DNA of 47,751 nt from Gammaproteobacteria bacterium (lineage in GTDB: Bacteria > Pseudomonadota > Gammaproteobacteria > DSM-16500): contig JAJPJH010000108.1 in the NCBI GenBank assembly GCA_021324335.1, positions 1-47,751 of the forward strand, read 5' to 3'. Numbering within the stretch: the stretch's first letter is position 1; each line of letters begins with the position of its first letter. Position numbers and translations under genes: made by a program. Below, in pieces: positions 22,606-30,490 of the stretch. Under the pieces are notes generated by a model. That model did no database searches, was not told where the DNA came from, and saw only the letters and a list, made by a program, of their open reading frames with translations.

Positions 22606-24588
22606 ATGCTTGAAAAATTCATTTTCGGAAATCTAACTCTACAAGCAATCCCTTATCATAATCCTATCATCATGGGTGCAGCAGCGATGATGGCAGTCGT
22701 CGGTGCGATTATTCTGGGTTCATTATTTTATTTTAAAAAATGGAAATGGTTATGGTCTGAATGGATCACTTCCGTGGATCATAAAAAAATCGGGATCATG
22801 TATCTTATCCTCGCGCTCGTCATGTTCCTGCGAGGGTTTACAGATGCCATCATGATGCGATTACAGCAAGCATTAGCTGCTGGTGATTCGCTAGGTTATT
22901 TACCTCCCGAACATTACGACCAAATCTTTACTGCGCATGGGGTCATCATGATCTTTTTCATGGCGATGCCGTTTATGTTTGGCTTAATTAATATCGTATT
23001 GCCATTACAAATTGGGGCACGCGATGTGGCCTTTCCTTATTTAAATTCATTAAGTCTATGGTTATCTGTTGTCGGTGCTGTTTTAGTCAACATTTCGCTG
23101 GTGGTCGGGGATTTTGCAGCAACCGGATGGTTAGCTTATCCCCCGCTCTCTGAAATAGCATACAGCCCAACCGTGGGTGTCGATTATTACATTTGGGCAT
23201 TGCAAATATCGGGTGTTGGTACATTGTTATCCGGTATTAATTTCGTTGTTACGATTTTAAAAATGCGCTGCCCCGGTATGACGATGATGAAAATGCCCGT
23301 GTTTGCGTGGACGGTTTTTTGCTCCATGATTTTAGTGATCCTGGCTTTCCCCGTCTTAACCGTTACCTTAGGCATGTTATTTTTAGACCGTTATTTTGGT
23401 ATGCATTTCTTCACCGCTGATTTTGGCGGCAATTCGATGATGTATATCAATATGATTTGGATATGGGGCCATCCCGAAGTTTATATTTTGATCTTGCCTG
23501 CTTTCGGTATGTTTTCCGAAGTGGTTGCAACTTTCTCGAAAAAATATTTATTTGGTTATACCACAATGGTATGGGCAACTGCTTCTATTACAGTTTTATC
23601 GTTTATTGTCTGGCTACACCATTTCTTTACCATGGGAGCAGGTGCAGATGTAAACGGATTTTTCGGCATAGCAACCATGATTATTGCTATTCCCACTGGC
23701 GTAAAAGTATTTAACTGGCTCTTTACGATGTACCGCGGTCGCATTACTTTTACCACACCCATGTTATGGACAGTAGGATTTATCACGACATTTGTGATTG
23801 GTGGCATGACGGGTGTGATGCTCGCTGTTCCAGCTATTGATTTCCAAGTTCACAACAGTGTCTTCTTAATTGCCCACTTCCATAATGTGATTATCGGTGG
23901 GGTGGTATTTGGTTACTTAGCTGGATTCACCTATTGGTTCCCTAAAGCATTTGGTTTCAAATTAAATGAAAAATTAGGTAAATATGCTTTCTGGTGTTGG
24001 CTGATTGGATTTTATACCGCCTTCATGCCGTTATATGCACTGGGTCTCATGGGCATGACTAGACGTTTAAGCCATTATTCTAATTTAGAATGGCATCCCT
24101 ATCTAATTGTTGCAGCCATTGGGGCCGCGATTATTGGATGCGGTGTCATGTTCCAAGTTTTACAATTGATCGTGAGCATCAAAAATCGCGAACACTATCG
24201 AGATAAAACTGGCGATGCGTGGGAGGGCGGCCGAACATTAGAATGGTCTATTCCATCACCTGCACCTTTCTATAATTTCGCTATCCTTCCTCACGTCGAC
24301 AGCCGAGATGCATTTTGGGTTGCTAAACAAAAGAAATTAGCAAATCCCCATGCCATCACTCACCCACAGTATCAAGATATTCACATGCCCAAAAATACGG
24401 GCATTGGTTTTATCATTGCCATGTTTAGCGGTATGTTTGGGTTTGCCATGATTTGGCATATTGGTTGGCTAACGGTAGCAGGCTTAATTGGTATTCTTGC
24501 TACTACCATTATCCGCACGTTTGATACTCATACAGACTATTATGTCAAAACCGCTGAGATTGAAAGATTAGAGAAGGTAATAGCATGA
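22606..24588 (+). CDS. cyoB: Cytochrome o ubiquinol oxidase subunit I
   Basis: A 660-residue integral membrane catalytic subunit (E. coli 663). It reduces O2 to water with electrons from ubiquinol and pumps protons. Heme and copper ligands are visible: [30 protein letters not shown] (CuB His and cross-linked Tyr), [12 protein letters not shown] (two CuB His) and [13 protein letters not shown] (heme His pair). About 15 membrane helices. The 3' end overlaps cyoC by four bases (ATGA). Confidence 0.97.
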   Translation: MLEKFIFGNLTLQAIPYHNPIIMGAAAMMAVVGAIILGSLFYFKKWKWLWSEWITSVDHKKIGIMYLILALVMFLRGFTDAIMMRLQQALAAGDSLGYLPPEHYDQIFTAHGVIMIFFMAMPFMFGLINIVLPLQIGARDVAFPYLNSLSLWLSVVGAVLVNISLVVGDFAATGWLAYPPLSEIAYSPTVGVDYYIWALQISGVGTLLSGINFVVTILKMRCPGMTMMKMPVFAWTVFCSMILVILAFPVLTVTLGMLFLDRYFGMHFFTADFGGNSMMYINMIWIWGHPEVYILILPAFGMFSEVVATFSKKYLFGYTTMVWATASITVLSFIVWLHHFFTMGAGADVNGFFGIATMIIAIPTGVKVFNWLFTMYRGRITFTTPMLWTVGFITTFVIGGMTGVMLAVPAIDFQVHNSVFLIAHFHNVIIGGVVFGYLAGFTYWFPKAFGFKLNEKLGKYAFWCWLIGFYTAFMPLYALGLMGMTRRLSHYSNLEWHPYLIVAAIGAAIIGCGVMFQVLQLIVSIKNREHYRDKTGDAWEGGRTLEWSIPSPAPFYNFAILPHVDSRDAFWVAKQKKLANPHAITHPQYQDIHMPKNTGIGFIIAMFSGMFGFAMIWHIGWLTVAGLIGILATTIIRTFDTHTDYYVKTAEIERLEKVIA

Positions 24589-25181
24589 CAGCAGATACGT
24601 TAACCCACCACGATCATCATCATAATGCAGATGCCACAGATATTTTTGGTTTCTGGATTTATATCATGAGTGATTGCATTTTATTTGCGATCATTTTCGC
24701 TACGTTTGCTGTATTGCATACTGATTTATATGGCGGTCCCGCCTTAAAAGAACTAACAGATATGCCCTATGTATTGGTAGAAACGATGGTTTTATTATCG
24801 AGTAGTTTCACGTATGGCATGTCTATCTTGGCGCTTTATAAAAATGAAATAAAGAAAGTGATCACCTGGCTTATCATTACATTTCTCTTAGGTGCTACTT
24901 TTGTTGGCATGGAAATCAATGAATTCGTGCACTTGTGCCTTGAAGGCCACAGCTGGCAAAGCAGCGCAGCTTTATCTGCCTTCTTTACCCTGGTTGGTAC
25001 CCATGGTTTTCACGTGTTCATGGGATTATTCTGGATGTTAACGCTAGTCATCCAACTTTTGGTATTTGGTATTAATCCTATGATGCGAAGAAGATTAACC
25101 TATTTAGGTTTATTCTGGGCATTCTTAGATATTGTCTGGATTTTCGTATTTACCATCGTGTATTTAATGGAGGCTATCTAA
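24585..25181 (+). CDS. cyoC: Cytochrome o ubiquinol oxidase subunit III
   Basis: A 198-residue membrane protein with five helices. Typical segments: [60 protein letters not shown] and [20 protein letters not shown]. Its start overlaps the cyoB stop (ATGA). The His-rich N-terminus (HHDHHHN) is unusual in density but its role is unknown. Confidence 0.95.
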   Translation: MTADTLTHHDHHHNADATDIFGFWIYIMSDCILFAIIFATFAVLHTDLYGGPALKELTDMPYVLVETMVLLSSSFTYGMSILALYKNEIKKVITWLIITFLLGATFVGMEINEFVHLCLEGHSWQSSAALSAFFTLVGTHGFHVFMGLFWMLTLVIQLLVFGINPMMRRRLTYLGLFWAFLDIVWIFVFTIVYLMEAI

Positions 25182-25182
25182 C

Positions 25183-25518
25183 ATGTCTGGTCCTCACGAA
25201 ACCTCTATCGAACATGGCAGCGGCCAAAAAACACTTTCTTCTTATATTATTGGTTTTATCCTCTGCATTATCTTAACGCTTATCTCTTTTGGCTTGGTTG
25301 AGAAGCGTATGCTATCGGATACCTATCTTTATCTCGGATTGGCGGGATTAGCTGTCATTCAGTTATTTGTGCAGTGCATTTGTTTCTTACGATTAAATTG
25401 CAGTCCTGAAGGCCGATGGAATTTGTTACCTTTTCTATTTAGTATCTTAATTATCTCCATTCTAGTGGGCGGCTCACTTTGGATTATGTATAATTTGAAC
25501 TACAATATGAGTAATTGA
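25183..25518 (+). CDS. cyoD: Cytochrome o ubiquinol oxidase subunit IV
   Basis: A 111-residue membrane protein with three helices (LSSYIIGFILCIILTLISFG; YLYLGLAGLAVIQLFVQCIC; LLPFLFSILIISILVGGSLW) and the FLRLNCSPEGRWNL loop of CyoD. It begins one base after cyoC. The heme O synthase gene cyoE, usually next, is absent here and must be elsewhere. Confidence 0.93.
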   Translation: MSGPHETSIEHGSGQKTLSSYIIGFILCIILTLISFGLVEKRMLSDTYLYLGLAGLAVIQLFVQCICFLRLNCSPEGRWNLLPFLFSILIISILVGGSLWIMYNLNYNMSN

Positions 25519-25544
25519 TTTTAAAAACTTAGGGATGAGTTTTT

Positions 25545-26030
25545 ATGGATGATGAAGGTGCAGGCAGCACGCAGTTGCAAATTCATGAGTCGTTATTACT
25601 CGTTAGCTTGGCAATCTTACTAGGAATAGCAACAGGTTTAGGCGTATTATTATTTCGCGGACTTGTTGCCTTACTCCATAATCTCTCATTTTTAGGTCAT
25701 TTTAATTTTATCTATTATGAAACTCTTCACCCCACCAAGTATCTGAAAAGCGGGTGTGATTTTTGTTCCTGTGATGGGGATTAATCGCTGCTTGCGCTGC
25801 CTAAGTCGCTTGTTACCCTGATTTCTGTCGCAAGGGGTGCGTCTAGCTCTGTAGCTCGAGAAGGACTTGTGGTACAAATCGGGGCTGCATTCAGTTTTTT
25901 ATTAAGCGATTGGGTGACGTTACCTATGATTATCACCGTCCTTGTGGCCAACTCTGTCCGCAAGATATTCTGCCGGGAGAATATTTTCACATTAAAATTA
26001 GTACGTCGCGGGATTGTATTACCTAAGTAA
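25545..26030 (+). pseudogene. ClC-type chloride channel, decayed
   Basis: Three frames together spell out pieces of one ClC protein. The first, from the ATG at 25545, reads LQIHESLLLVSLAILLGIAT, then FRGLVALLHNLSFLG. The second, near 25755, reads AGVIFVPVMG. The third (25821-26030) reads ARGASSSVAREGLVVQIGAA, then MIITVLVANSVRKIFCRENI and KLVRRGIVLPK. The conserved GREGP filter motif has become AREGL. A functional channel has over 400 residues, so at least two frameshifts and a large internal deletion have occurred. It stands 26 bases after cyoD in the same direction. Confidence 0.85.
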
Positions 26031-26133
26031 TTGATAAATTAATAATTTAATTGATGGTTGATTATTATTTTATCTAATGCTAGTTTAAGCAGCTCTAACT
26101 ATAATAATGATTTAATTTAAAAGTAACTCATTC

Positions 26134-27054
26134 ATGCCCATAAAACATATTATTTTAGCCCTTATTGTTGCTGTCGTTTGGGGCTGCAACTTTATTTTTG
26201 TCAAACTGGGGGTTCAAGAAATTCCTCCCTTGTTTCTTTGCGCCTTGCGATTTTTTCTTGCCAGTGTTCCCGCTATCTTTTTCGTTAAATGGCCTTCTGC
26301 TTCGTTTAAGATGGTGGCGTCATATGGGGTAGTGATGTTTGGATTGCAGTTTTCATTCATTTTTACCAGCTTATCGGTAGGGATGACAGCAGGGATGGCT
26401 TCTTTATTGTCGCAAGTTCAGATATTTTTTAGCATCTTTTTTGCTGCCATTTTTTTAGGCGAGCGACCAACGATCTGGCAGATTTTCGGAGCGATCGTTG
26501 CTTTTACCGGTATCATCCTCGTGGTGATGCACTTAGGGAATAGCAGTATGACTTTACCGGGTTTTTTATTAGTCATTGCTGCAGCCATATCATGGGGGTT
26601 AGGCAATCTGATCACCAAGAAAATGAGCTGCTCGAATATGATAGCAGTCGTTGTATGGGGGAGTTTTATTTCTTGTTTTCCGTTGCTATTAGTGTCTTGC
26701 CTAATAGAAGGGCCGGAAAAAATTCTTTTTAGTTTGCATCATTTTTCTTGGATTGCTGCAATTTCTCTTGCTTACATTGTGTATATTTCCACCTGGGTAG
26801 GGTATGGATTATGGAATTGGCTGATTAATCATCATCCTGTTGCTTCTGTCGTGCCATTTACTTTATTAGTGCCGATAGTTGGTATAGTGAGTTCGGTATT
26901 TATTATGGGTGAAGCTCTTCAGACGTGGAAGCTGATTGCTTCGGCTTTGGTAATTGCGGGACTTTGCATTAATATTGTTGGGCCCCGTCTTTTGAAGAAA
27001 AAAATTAAAATAAAATCACCTCAATGTGAGTTGCAAGAGACAATAGTTAGTTAG
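26134..27054 (+). CDS. EamA/DMT-family transporter
   Basis: A 306-residue inner-membrane protein with ten helices in two EamA repeats (IILALIVAVVWGCNFIFVKL; LVIAAAISWGLGNLITKKMS). Segments FLCALRFFLASVPAIFFVKW and NWLINHHPVASVVPFTLLVP match the YdeD/EamA (O-acetylserine/cysteine exporter) branch. Substrate is probably an amino acid or metabolite, direction of transport not certain. Likely monocistronic, with a hairpin terminator at 27102-27130 shared with the convergent gene. Confidence 0.88.
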   Translation: MPIKHIILALIVAVVWGCNFIFVKLGVQEIPPLFLCALRFFLASVPAIFFVKWPSASFKMVASYGVVMFGLQFSFIFTSLSVGMTAGMASLLSQVQIFFSIFFAAIFLGERPTIWQIFGAIVAFTGIILVVMHLGNSSMTLPGFLLVIAAAISWGLGNLITKKMSCSNMIAVVVWGSFISCFPLLLVSCLIEGPEKILFSLHHFSWIAAISLAYIVYISTWVGYGLWNWLINHHPVASVVPFTLLVPIVGIVSSVFIMGEALQTWKLIASALVIAGLCINIVGPRLLKKKIKIKSPQCELQETIVS

Positions 27055-27101
27055 CGTGTTTCTTCAATATACTGAGTAGTAAACTTTCATTCTTGCTATA
27101 C

Positions 27102-27130
27102 CAAAAGGATGGCTCCTCACCATCCTTTTG
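27102..27130. terminator. Bidirectional terminator
   Basis: CAAAAGGATGG and CCATCCTTTTG pair over 11 bases around a seven-base loop, between the convergent transporter and F-box-like genes. Confidence 0.8.
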
Positions 27131-27155
27131 ACGTCACTTACTTTTTATTACAAGC

Positions 27156-27857
27156 TCATGGTTTTCTCCGTTTGATAATAGCATCCAAGTAGCGTGCTGT
27201 TGCCATTGCTTCCTTTGATTTATCCCCTTTCGAATAAGTAATAGCTATATTTCTCGCTTGCTTGATTTCTGCTAATGTCGGCGAGCTAAACATGCTTATT
27301 CTCAAATAAATCTTCTTCGTCAACGAGATGACAGATTGATTTGGAATAGGGCAATGATTAGATACGTTTCGCCAGCTTTTTGAAACCCGACTCATATTTG
27401 CCCTATCTTTCACATTCAAATGAGGCGCAATATATTGCTGAAAAACATCTGAGCCGCAATTTTCAATAGAACTTCTGGTACCCATACTATCCGTTGTTAG
27501 GTGAGTAACATTAGTGTTGTTGCTAGCAGTTTTAGGCTGAGCCAAACTTTCTTTATAATTTTGAATATCTTTTTGCAAAGAAGAGAGATATTGCTTATAT
27601 CTATTTATTCTTTCACGAATTCCCTTAATTTGCTCTATCTCATTCTCATTTTGAGAAGCCGCTCTCATATCCATTACTTCCCTTTCCATTGCGTTTAATT
27701 TTTTTGAGATATTAGCAAGCTCATTAACCTGAATCACGGGACTGACTACTTTAGTAACAAGAGAAGATAGATAGTTCTTCATTTCCTCTTGACGAATTTT
27801 TCTATCCATGACTGACATGCTCCCTTCACCTATATATACTCCTCCACCTAATGGCAT
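27156..27857 (-). CDS. Coiled-coil protein with F-box-like motif
   Basis: About 233 residues from the ATG preceded by GGAGG at five bases. A GTG four codons earlier lies inside that site and is unlikely. Residues about 40-110 are heptad-rich (ISKKLNAMEREVMDMR; IKGIRERINRYKQYLSSLQK), a coiled coil. A Thr/Ser/Asn linker is followed by an F-box-like segment, CGSDVFQQYIAPHLNVKDRA then NMSRVSKSWRNVSN, with the L..RVSK.W pattern. The C-terminus is helical and basic. No signal peptide. Probably another candidate for interference with host ubiquitination (inference). Confidence 0.65.
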   Translation of the reverse strand: MPLGGGVYIGEGSMSVMDRKIRQEEMKNYLSSLVTKVVSPVIQVNELANISKKLNAMEREVMDMRAASQNENEIEQIKGIRERINRYKQYLSSLQKDIQNYKESLAQPKTASNNTNVTHLTTDSMGTRSSIENCGSDVFQQYIAPHLNVKDRANMSRVSKSWRNVSNHCPIPNQSVISLTKKIYLRISMFSSPTLAEIKQARNIAITYSKGDKSKEAMATARYLDAIIKRRKP

Positions 27858-27971
27858 AAAAACCTCCACATCGTTTTGTGTGAAAAATAACTATTAATAA
27901 CAATTAAAATTGTTATCGTTTAGATAAATGAGAAAATTGTGATGCGTATTGCCTCGCCAGGCCATAGTGGG

Positions 27972-28094
27972 ATTCTGCCTTACGGCAGAATAAGTCGAAT
28001 AATAAAAAAAAGGAAAAGATGAACCGTAAGCTTCCTATGCAGCGAAGAGGCTGCCATAGAAGTGCTATATTGCAAGATTTGGCGGTTCATTTCT
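27972..28094. ncRNA. Structured intergenic element, possible RNA or repeat
   Basis: The 376-base gap between the F-box-like gene and phhB is structured. ATTCTGCC-TTAC-GGCAGAAT is a perfect hairpin at 27972-27991. Further on, ATGAACCG (28019-28026) pairs with CGGTTCAT (28083-28090) and encloses a 12-pair bulged hairpin at 28031-28062. The minus strand has an open frame across the region, but its low-complexity composition and overlap with phhB argue against coding. Whether this is a transcribed RNA or a degenerate dispersed repeat cannot be decided from one copy. Confidence 0.35.
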
Positions 28095-28233
28095 AATAAA
28101 ATCCAGGAATAAATGTATGCGATTTCTTTCGAGCGTATCAAACCAAACTTAAGATAATATGAAGAGAAAAAAATAGTTAAGCGGCGATTTGAGGTATAAT
28201 TGCTATTCCTGAAGATATAGTTAGAGGAAAAAT

Positions 28234-28596
28234 ATGGAAAAATCAATATCCTGCTCATTAGAAAATAAACATTGCGTTCCCTGTGAAGGCGGCGTACCGC
28301 CATTAGATAAAGCTACCGTGCACTCATTGCTCAAGCAACTTGCCAAAGGATGGGAAGTGAGCGCTGATGCCAAACAAATTTTTAAAGATTTTCATTTCAA
28401 AAATTTCTATCAAACCATGGCATTTGTAAATGCGATTGCATGGATGGCGCATTGTGAAAATCATCATCCCGATTTGGAAGTGGGTTATAACCATTGCTTA
28501 GTGCGATATCACACGCATGCCATTGGCGGCTTATCAGAGAATGATTTTATCTGTGCAAAGAAAGTGGATGAAATTATTCAGCCGTTTGAAAAATAA
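28234..28596 (+). CDS. phhB: Pterin-4a-carbinolamine dehydratase
   Basis: A 120-residue enzyme that regenerates tetrahydrobiopterin cofactor after aromatic amino-acid hydroxylation. Active-site histidines lie in MAHCENHHPDLEVGYNHCLV (two adjacent His plus a third). ALSENDFICAKKVDEI-type end present as GGLSENDFICAKKVDEI. AGAGGAAA precedes the ATG. No hydroxylase gene (phhA) in the window. Confidence 0.93.
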   Translation: MEKSISCSLENKHCVPCEGGVPPLDKATVHSLLKQLAKGWEVSADAKQIFKDFHFKNFYQTMAFVNAIAWMAHCENHHPDLEVGYNHCLVRYHTHAIGGLSENDFICAKKVDEIIQPFEK

Positions 28597-28601
28597 CGTT
28601 A

Positions 28602-29504
28602 TTATGATAAGTCACAAATGAGTTTGATTTTCTTGCCTAGCCGTAATTGCACTGGTGTTCCTAAAGGGATAGGAAAATTCACCTCCCCATGACCGATTCC
28701 TGCTACTTGCATCACAGGAATATGACAACTTTCTGCAAAACGGCTTAATGTCGGTTGAATTAAAGACGAGCCGTTTGGCTCGTTACCTTTGAGAAAATCA
28801 CCGAATAAAATAGCAGCAGCATCTTTAAAAATATTCGCTTGGCGTAAATGTTCTAACATGCGATCAACACGATAAGCTCGTTCGCCAACTTCTTCTAGCA
28901 AAATAATTTTACTCCGTCCATCCAACTGCCATGGGGTTGCCATACTGGCTTGCACCATACATAAATTACCGCCTGTGATACTGGCTTTAATCAAACCATC
29001 TTTTTCTGCTGCAGAATTGAGTGGTAATAATTCATCGAACTCAACTTGTTTGGTCTCGCCAAATAACAGGGTTTTCAAAGCTGCAATCGATTCCAGCGAA
29101 AATCGATCAGGTGCCACGGCTCCATGAATAACTGGCCATTGCCATTGCTGCAATAAATAAAGATGTAAGGCGGTGATATCACTCATGCCAATAAAAAGTT
29201 TAGGAGAGGCGGGGGGAGGGAGTTTTGCTAACTCTGGAATTAATCGCATCGATCCATATCCCCCACGCGCACATATAACCGCTTTGCTATCGGGATTTTG
29301 CAAGGCTTGTTTCAAATGCTTGAAACGCATGGGATCGGTATTAGCGCAAAATAAATCTTTTCCAAAAATATCGTCCGCAACAATATAATTTAATTGCCAA
29401 GCGCTAAGTAGATTTTTTAATTCTATTAATTGTTGATCACTACAGCGTGAAGCAGGTGCGATGATTTCAACCGTATCATGTGGGTGTAAAACAGGGAGTT
29501 TCAT
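28602..29504 (-). CDS. ldcA: LD-carboxypeptidase (peptidase S66)
   Basis: A 300-residue cytosolic enzyme that removes the terminal D-alanine from tetrapeptides during murein recycling. Catalytic triad context is visible: nucleophile Ser in KLFIGMSDITALHLYLL, Glu in IILLEEVGERAYRVDRML and His in VAGIGHGEVNFPIPLG. The N-terminal VEIIAPASRC and CARGGYGSMRLIPEL are typical. It converges with phhB, six bases apart. Confidence 0.95.
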   Translation of the reverse strand: MKLPVLHPHDTVEIIAPASRCSDQQLIELKNLLSAWQLNYIVADDIFGKDLFCANTDPMRFKHLKQALQNPDSKAVICARGGYGSMRLIPELAKLPPPASPKLFIGMSDITALHLYLLQQWQWPVIHGAVAPDRFSLESIAALKTLLFGETKQVEFDELLPLNSAAEKDGLIKASITGGNLCMVQASMATPWQLDGRSKIILLEEVGERAYRVDRMLEHLRQANIFKDAAAILFGDFLKGNEPNGSSLIQPTLSRFAESCHIPVMQVAGIGHGEVNFPIPLGTPVQLRLGKKIKLICDLS

Positions 29505-29578
29505 AAATTAGCCTTTGCTTCCCAAGAAACAATATGTTCTGGGCCTACACCTAAAAAAATCAGTAAGGTATTAAACAT
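29501..29578 (-). CDS. Possible 25-residue upstream peptide coupled to ldcA
   Basis: An open frame (MFNTLLIFLGVGPEHIVSWE followed by AKANL) ends with TGA overlapping the ldcA start codon (ATGA), which would couple their translation. AAGGA lies about 14 bases upstream of its ATG, a weak ribosome-binding site. No homologue recognised. It could equally be the remnant of an upstream gene. Confidence 0.3.
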   Translation of the reverse strand: MFNTLLIFLGVGPEHIVSWEAKANL

Positions 29579-29662
29579 TATCAGCTGGTGTCCTTATTAA
29601 GTACTTAAGTATTCTATAACATATGTTAGAATAAAACCCCATTTTAAGAGGAGGCTGAAATC

Positions 29663-29725
29663 ATGCCAAGAGGAAAGGGTCCCCACGGGCCAAAGAAGTA
29701 CAGGAAAAAATATAGAAAGAAATAA
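29663..29725 (+). CDS. 20-residue Lys/Arg-rich microprotein
   Basis: An ATG with a strong ribosome-binding site (AAGAGGAGG, eight bases upstream) begins a 20-residue peptide, MPRGKGPHGPKKYRKKYRKK, ending in TAA. Upstream lies an AT-rich, promoter-like stretch (TTAGAATAAAA). Eleven residues are Lys or Arg. The composition recalls tiny basic ribosome-associated proteins such as bTHX, but this is only resemblance. Too short for most gene finders. Confidence 0.5.
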   Translation: MPRGKGPHGPKKYRKKYRKK

Positions 29726-29788
29726 GCTATATTTTGGTCATTCCCGTTTTCGCGACTACTGTCCTGTAAATCAATATAAAAATGTGTC

Positions 29789-29808
29789 ATCCCGGCGAAG
29801 GCCGGGAT
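29789..29808. repeat. Short palindromic repeat (CCCGGCGAAGGCCGGG type)
   Basis: ATCCCGGC-GAAG-GCCGGGAT is a perfect eight-pair hairpin within TGTCATCCCGGCGAAGGCCG. This is the widespread intergenic palindrome whose reverse reading gives GWIPAFAGMT. GC-rich against AT-rich surroundings. Confidence 0.7.
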
Positions 29809-29889
29809 CCATCCATCCTTATCAAAAATGCTTGGGTTATAACACAAGCCTTAGAGGTATATTTTCCCATCGATCCCAGACATTTATCG

Positions 29890-30285
29890 CTAACTAATCT
29901 GGCATTGAAGCGTCGAAGAGTTACTTCCCGAGAAAACCACCGTATCGGCTGGCTGTACGCCATGACATGCTTCTTCATAAGTCATCATATGCGGCTGAGG
30001 TAAGATATTAAATTGGCACGTGTTAGTATATTGAATAAAGTGAATATTAATATTCCGAATGGTATGCGGCTCAACCGGCTCAGCAAAAGGAGGAAGACTG
30101 CCACCCACACACCCTTGAGCAAACCCTTCCGCAGTCGGTTTTAGCGTTAATTCACTATTATTCACAATCCTCACCTGTTTAATAATTTCCGGCTGTGCTG
30201 CTATAGTAGCGGGAGCCATAAAAAGACTAGCAACTGATAGCGCGATGAAAGCAGTTGTTTTAATAAAGTTATCCTTAAATTTCAT
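29890..30285 (-). CDS. Secreted hypothetical protein
   Basis: A 131-residue protein with a clear signal peptide (IKTTAFIALSVASLFMAPAT followed by IAAQP). The mature part of about 100 residues has four cysteines (GCVGG, NTCQF, EACHG, LQCQI) that could form two disulfides. No family recognised. Probably periplasmic. The promoter side faces tex across a 205-base gap in which I see no gene. Confidence 0.65.
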   Translation of the reverse strand: MKFKDNFIKTTAFIALSVASLFMAPATIAAQPEIIKQVRIVNNSELTLKPTAEGFAQGCVGGSLPPFAEPVEPHTIRNINIHFIQYTNTCQFNILPQPHMMTYEEACHGVQPADTVVFSGSNSSTLQCQIS

Positions 30286-30490
30286 GGTAAACGTCCTCTT
30301 AGATAAAAGCGCGATAGTAAGCTGGCAGTAACGATAATTGCAACTATATTTATTAAGCCGTAGATTCGTTGAATTTGGCTGGCATTATTTTGCCCGATCT
30401 CAGGAAAGGAAATTTCTTTATCGTTTAGAAAGGTTTAATTCTGCTAATAAATTGGCTAAGATAGCCCAAAAATTTTAACCAGAGAAAAAC

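Noticed and set aside
27980..28303. 107-residue minus-strand frame
   Set aside because: It overlaps the start of phhB, has repetitive hydrophobic composition and comes from palindromic DNA. No ribosome-binding site seen.
29644..29847. 67-residue minus-strand frame containing GWIPAFAGMT
   Set aside because: This phrase is the translation of a common intergenic palindrome, not a protein.
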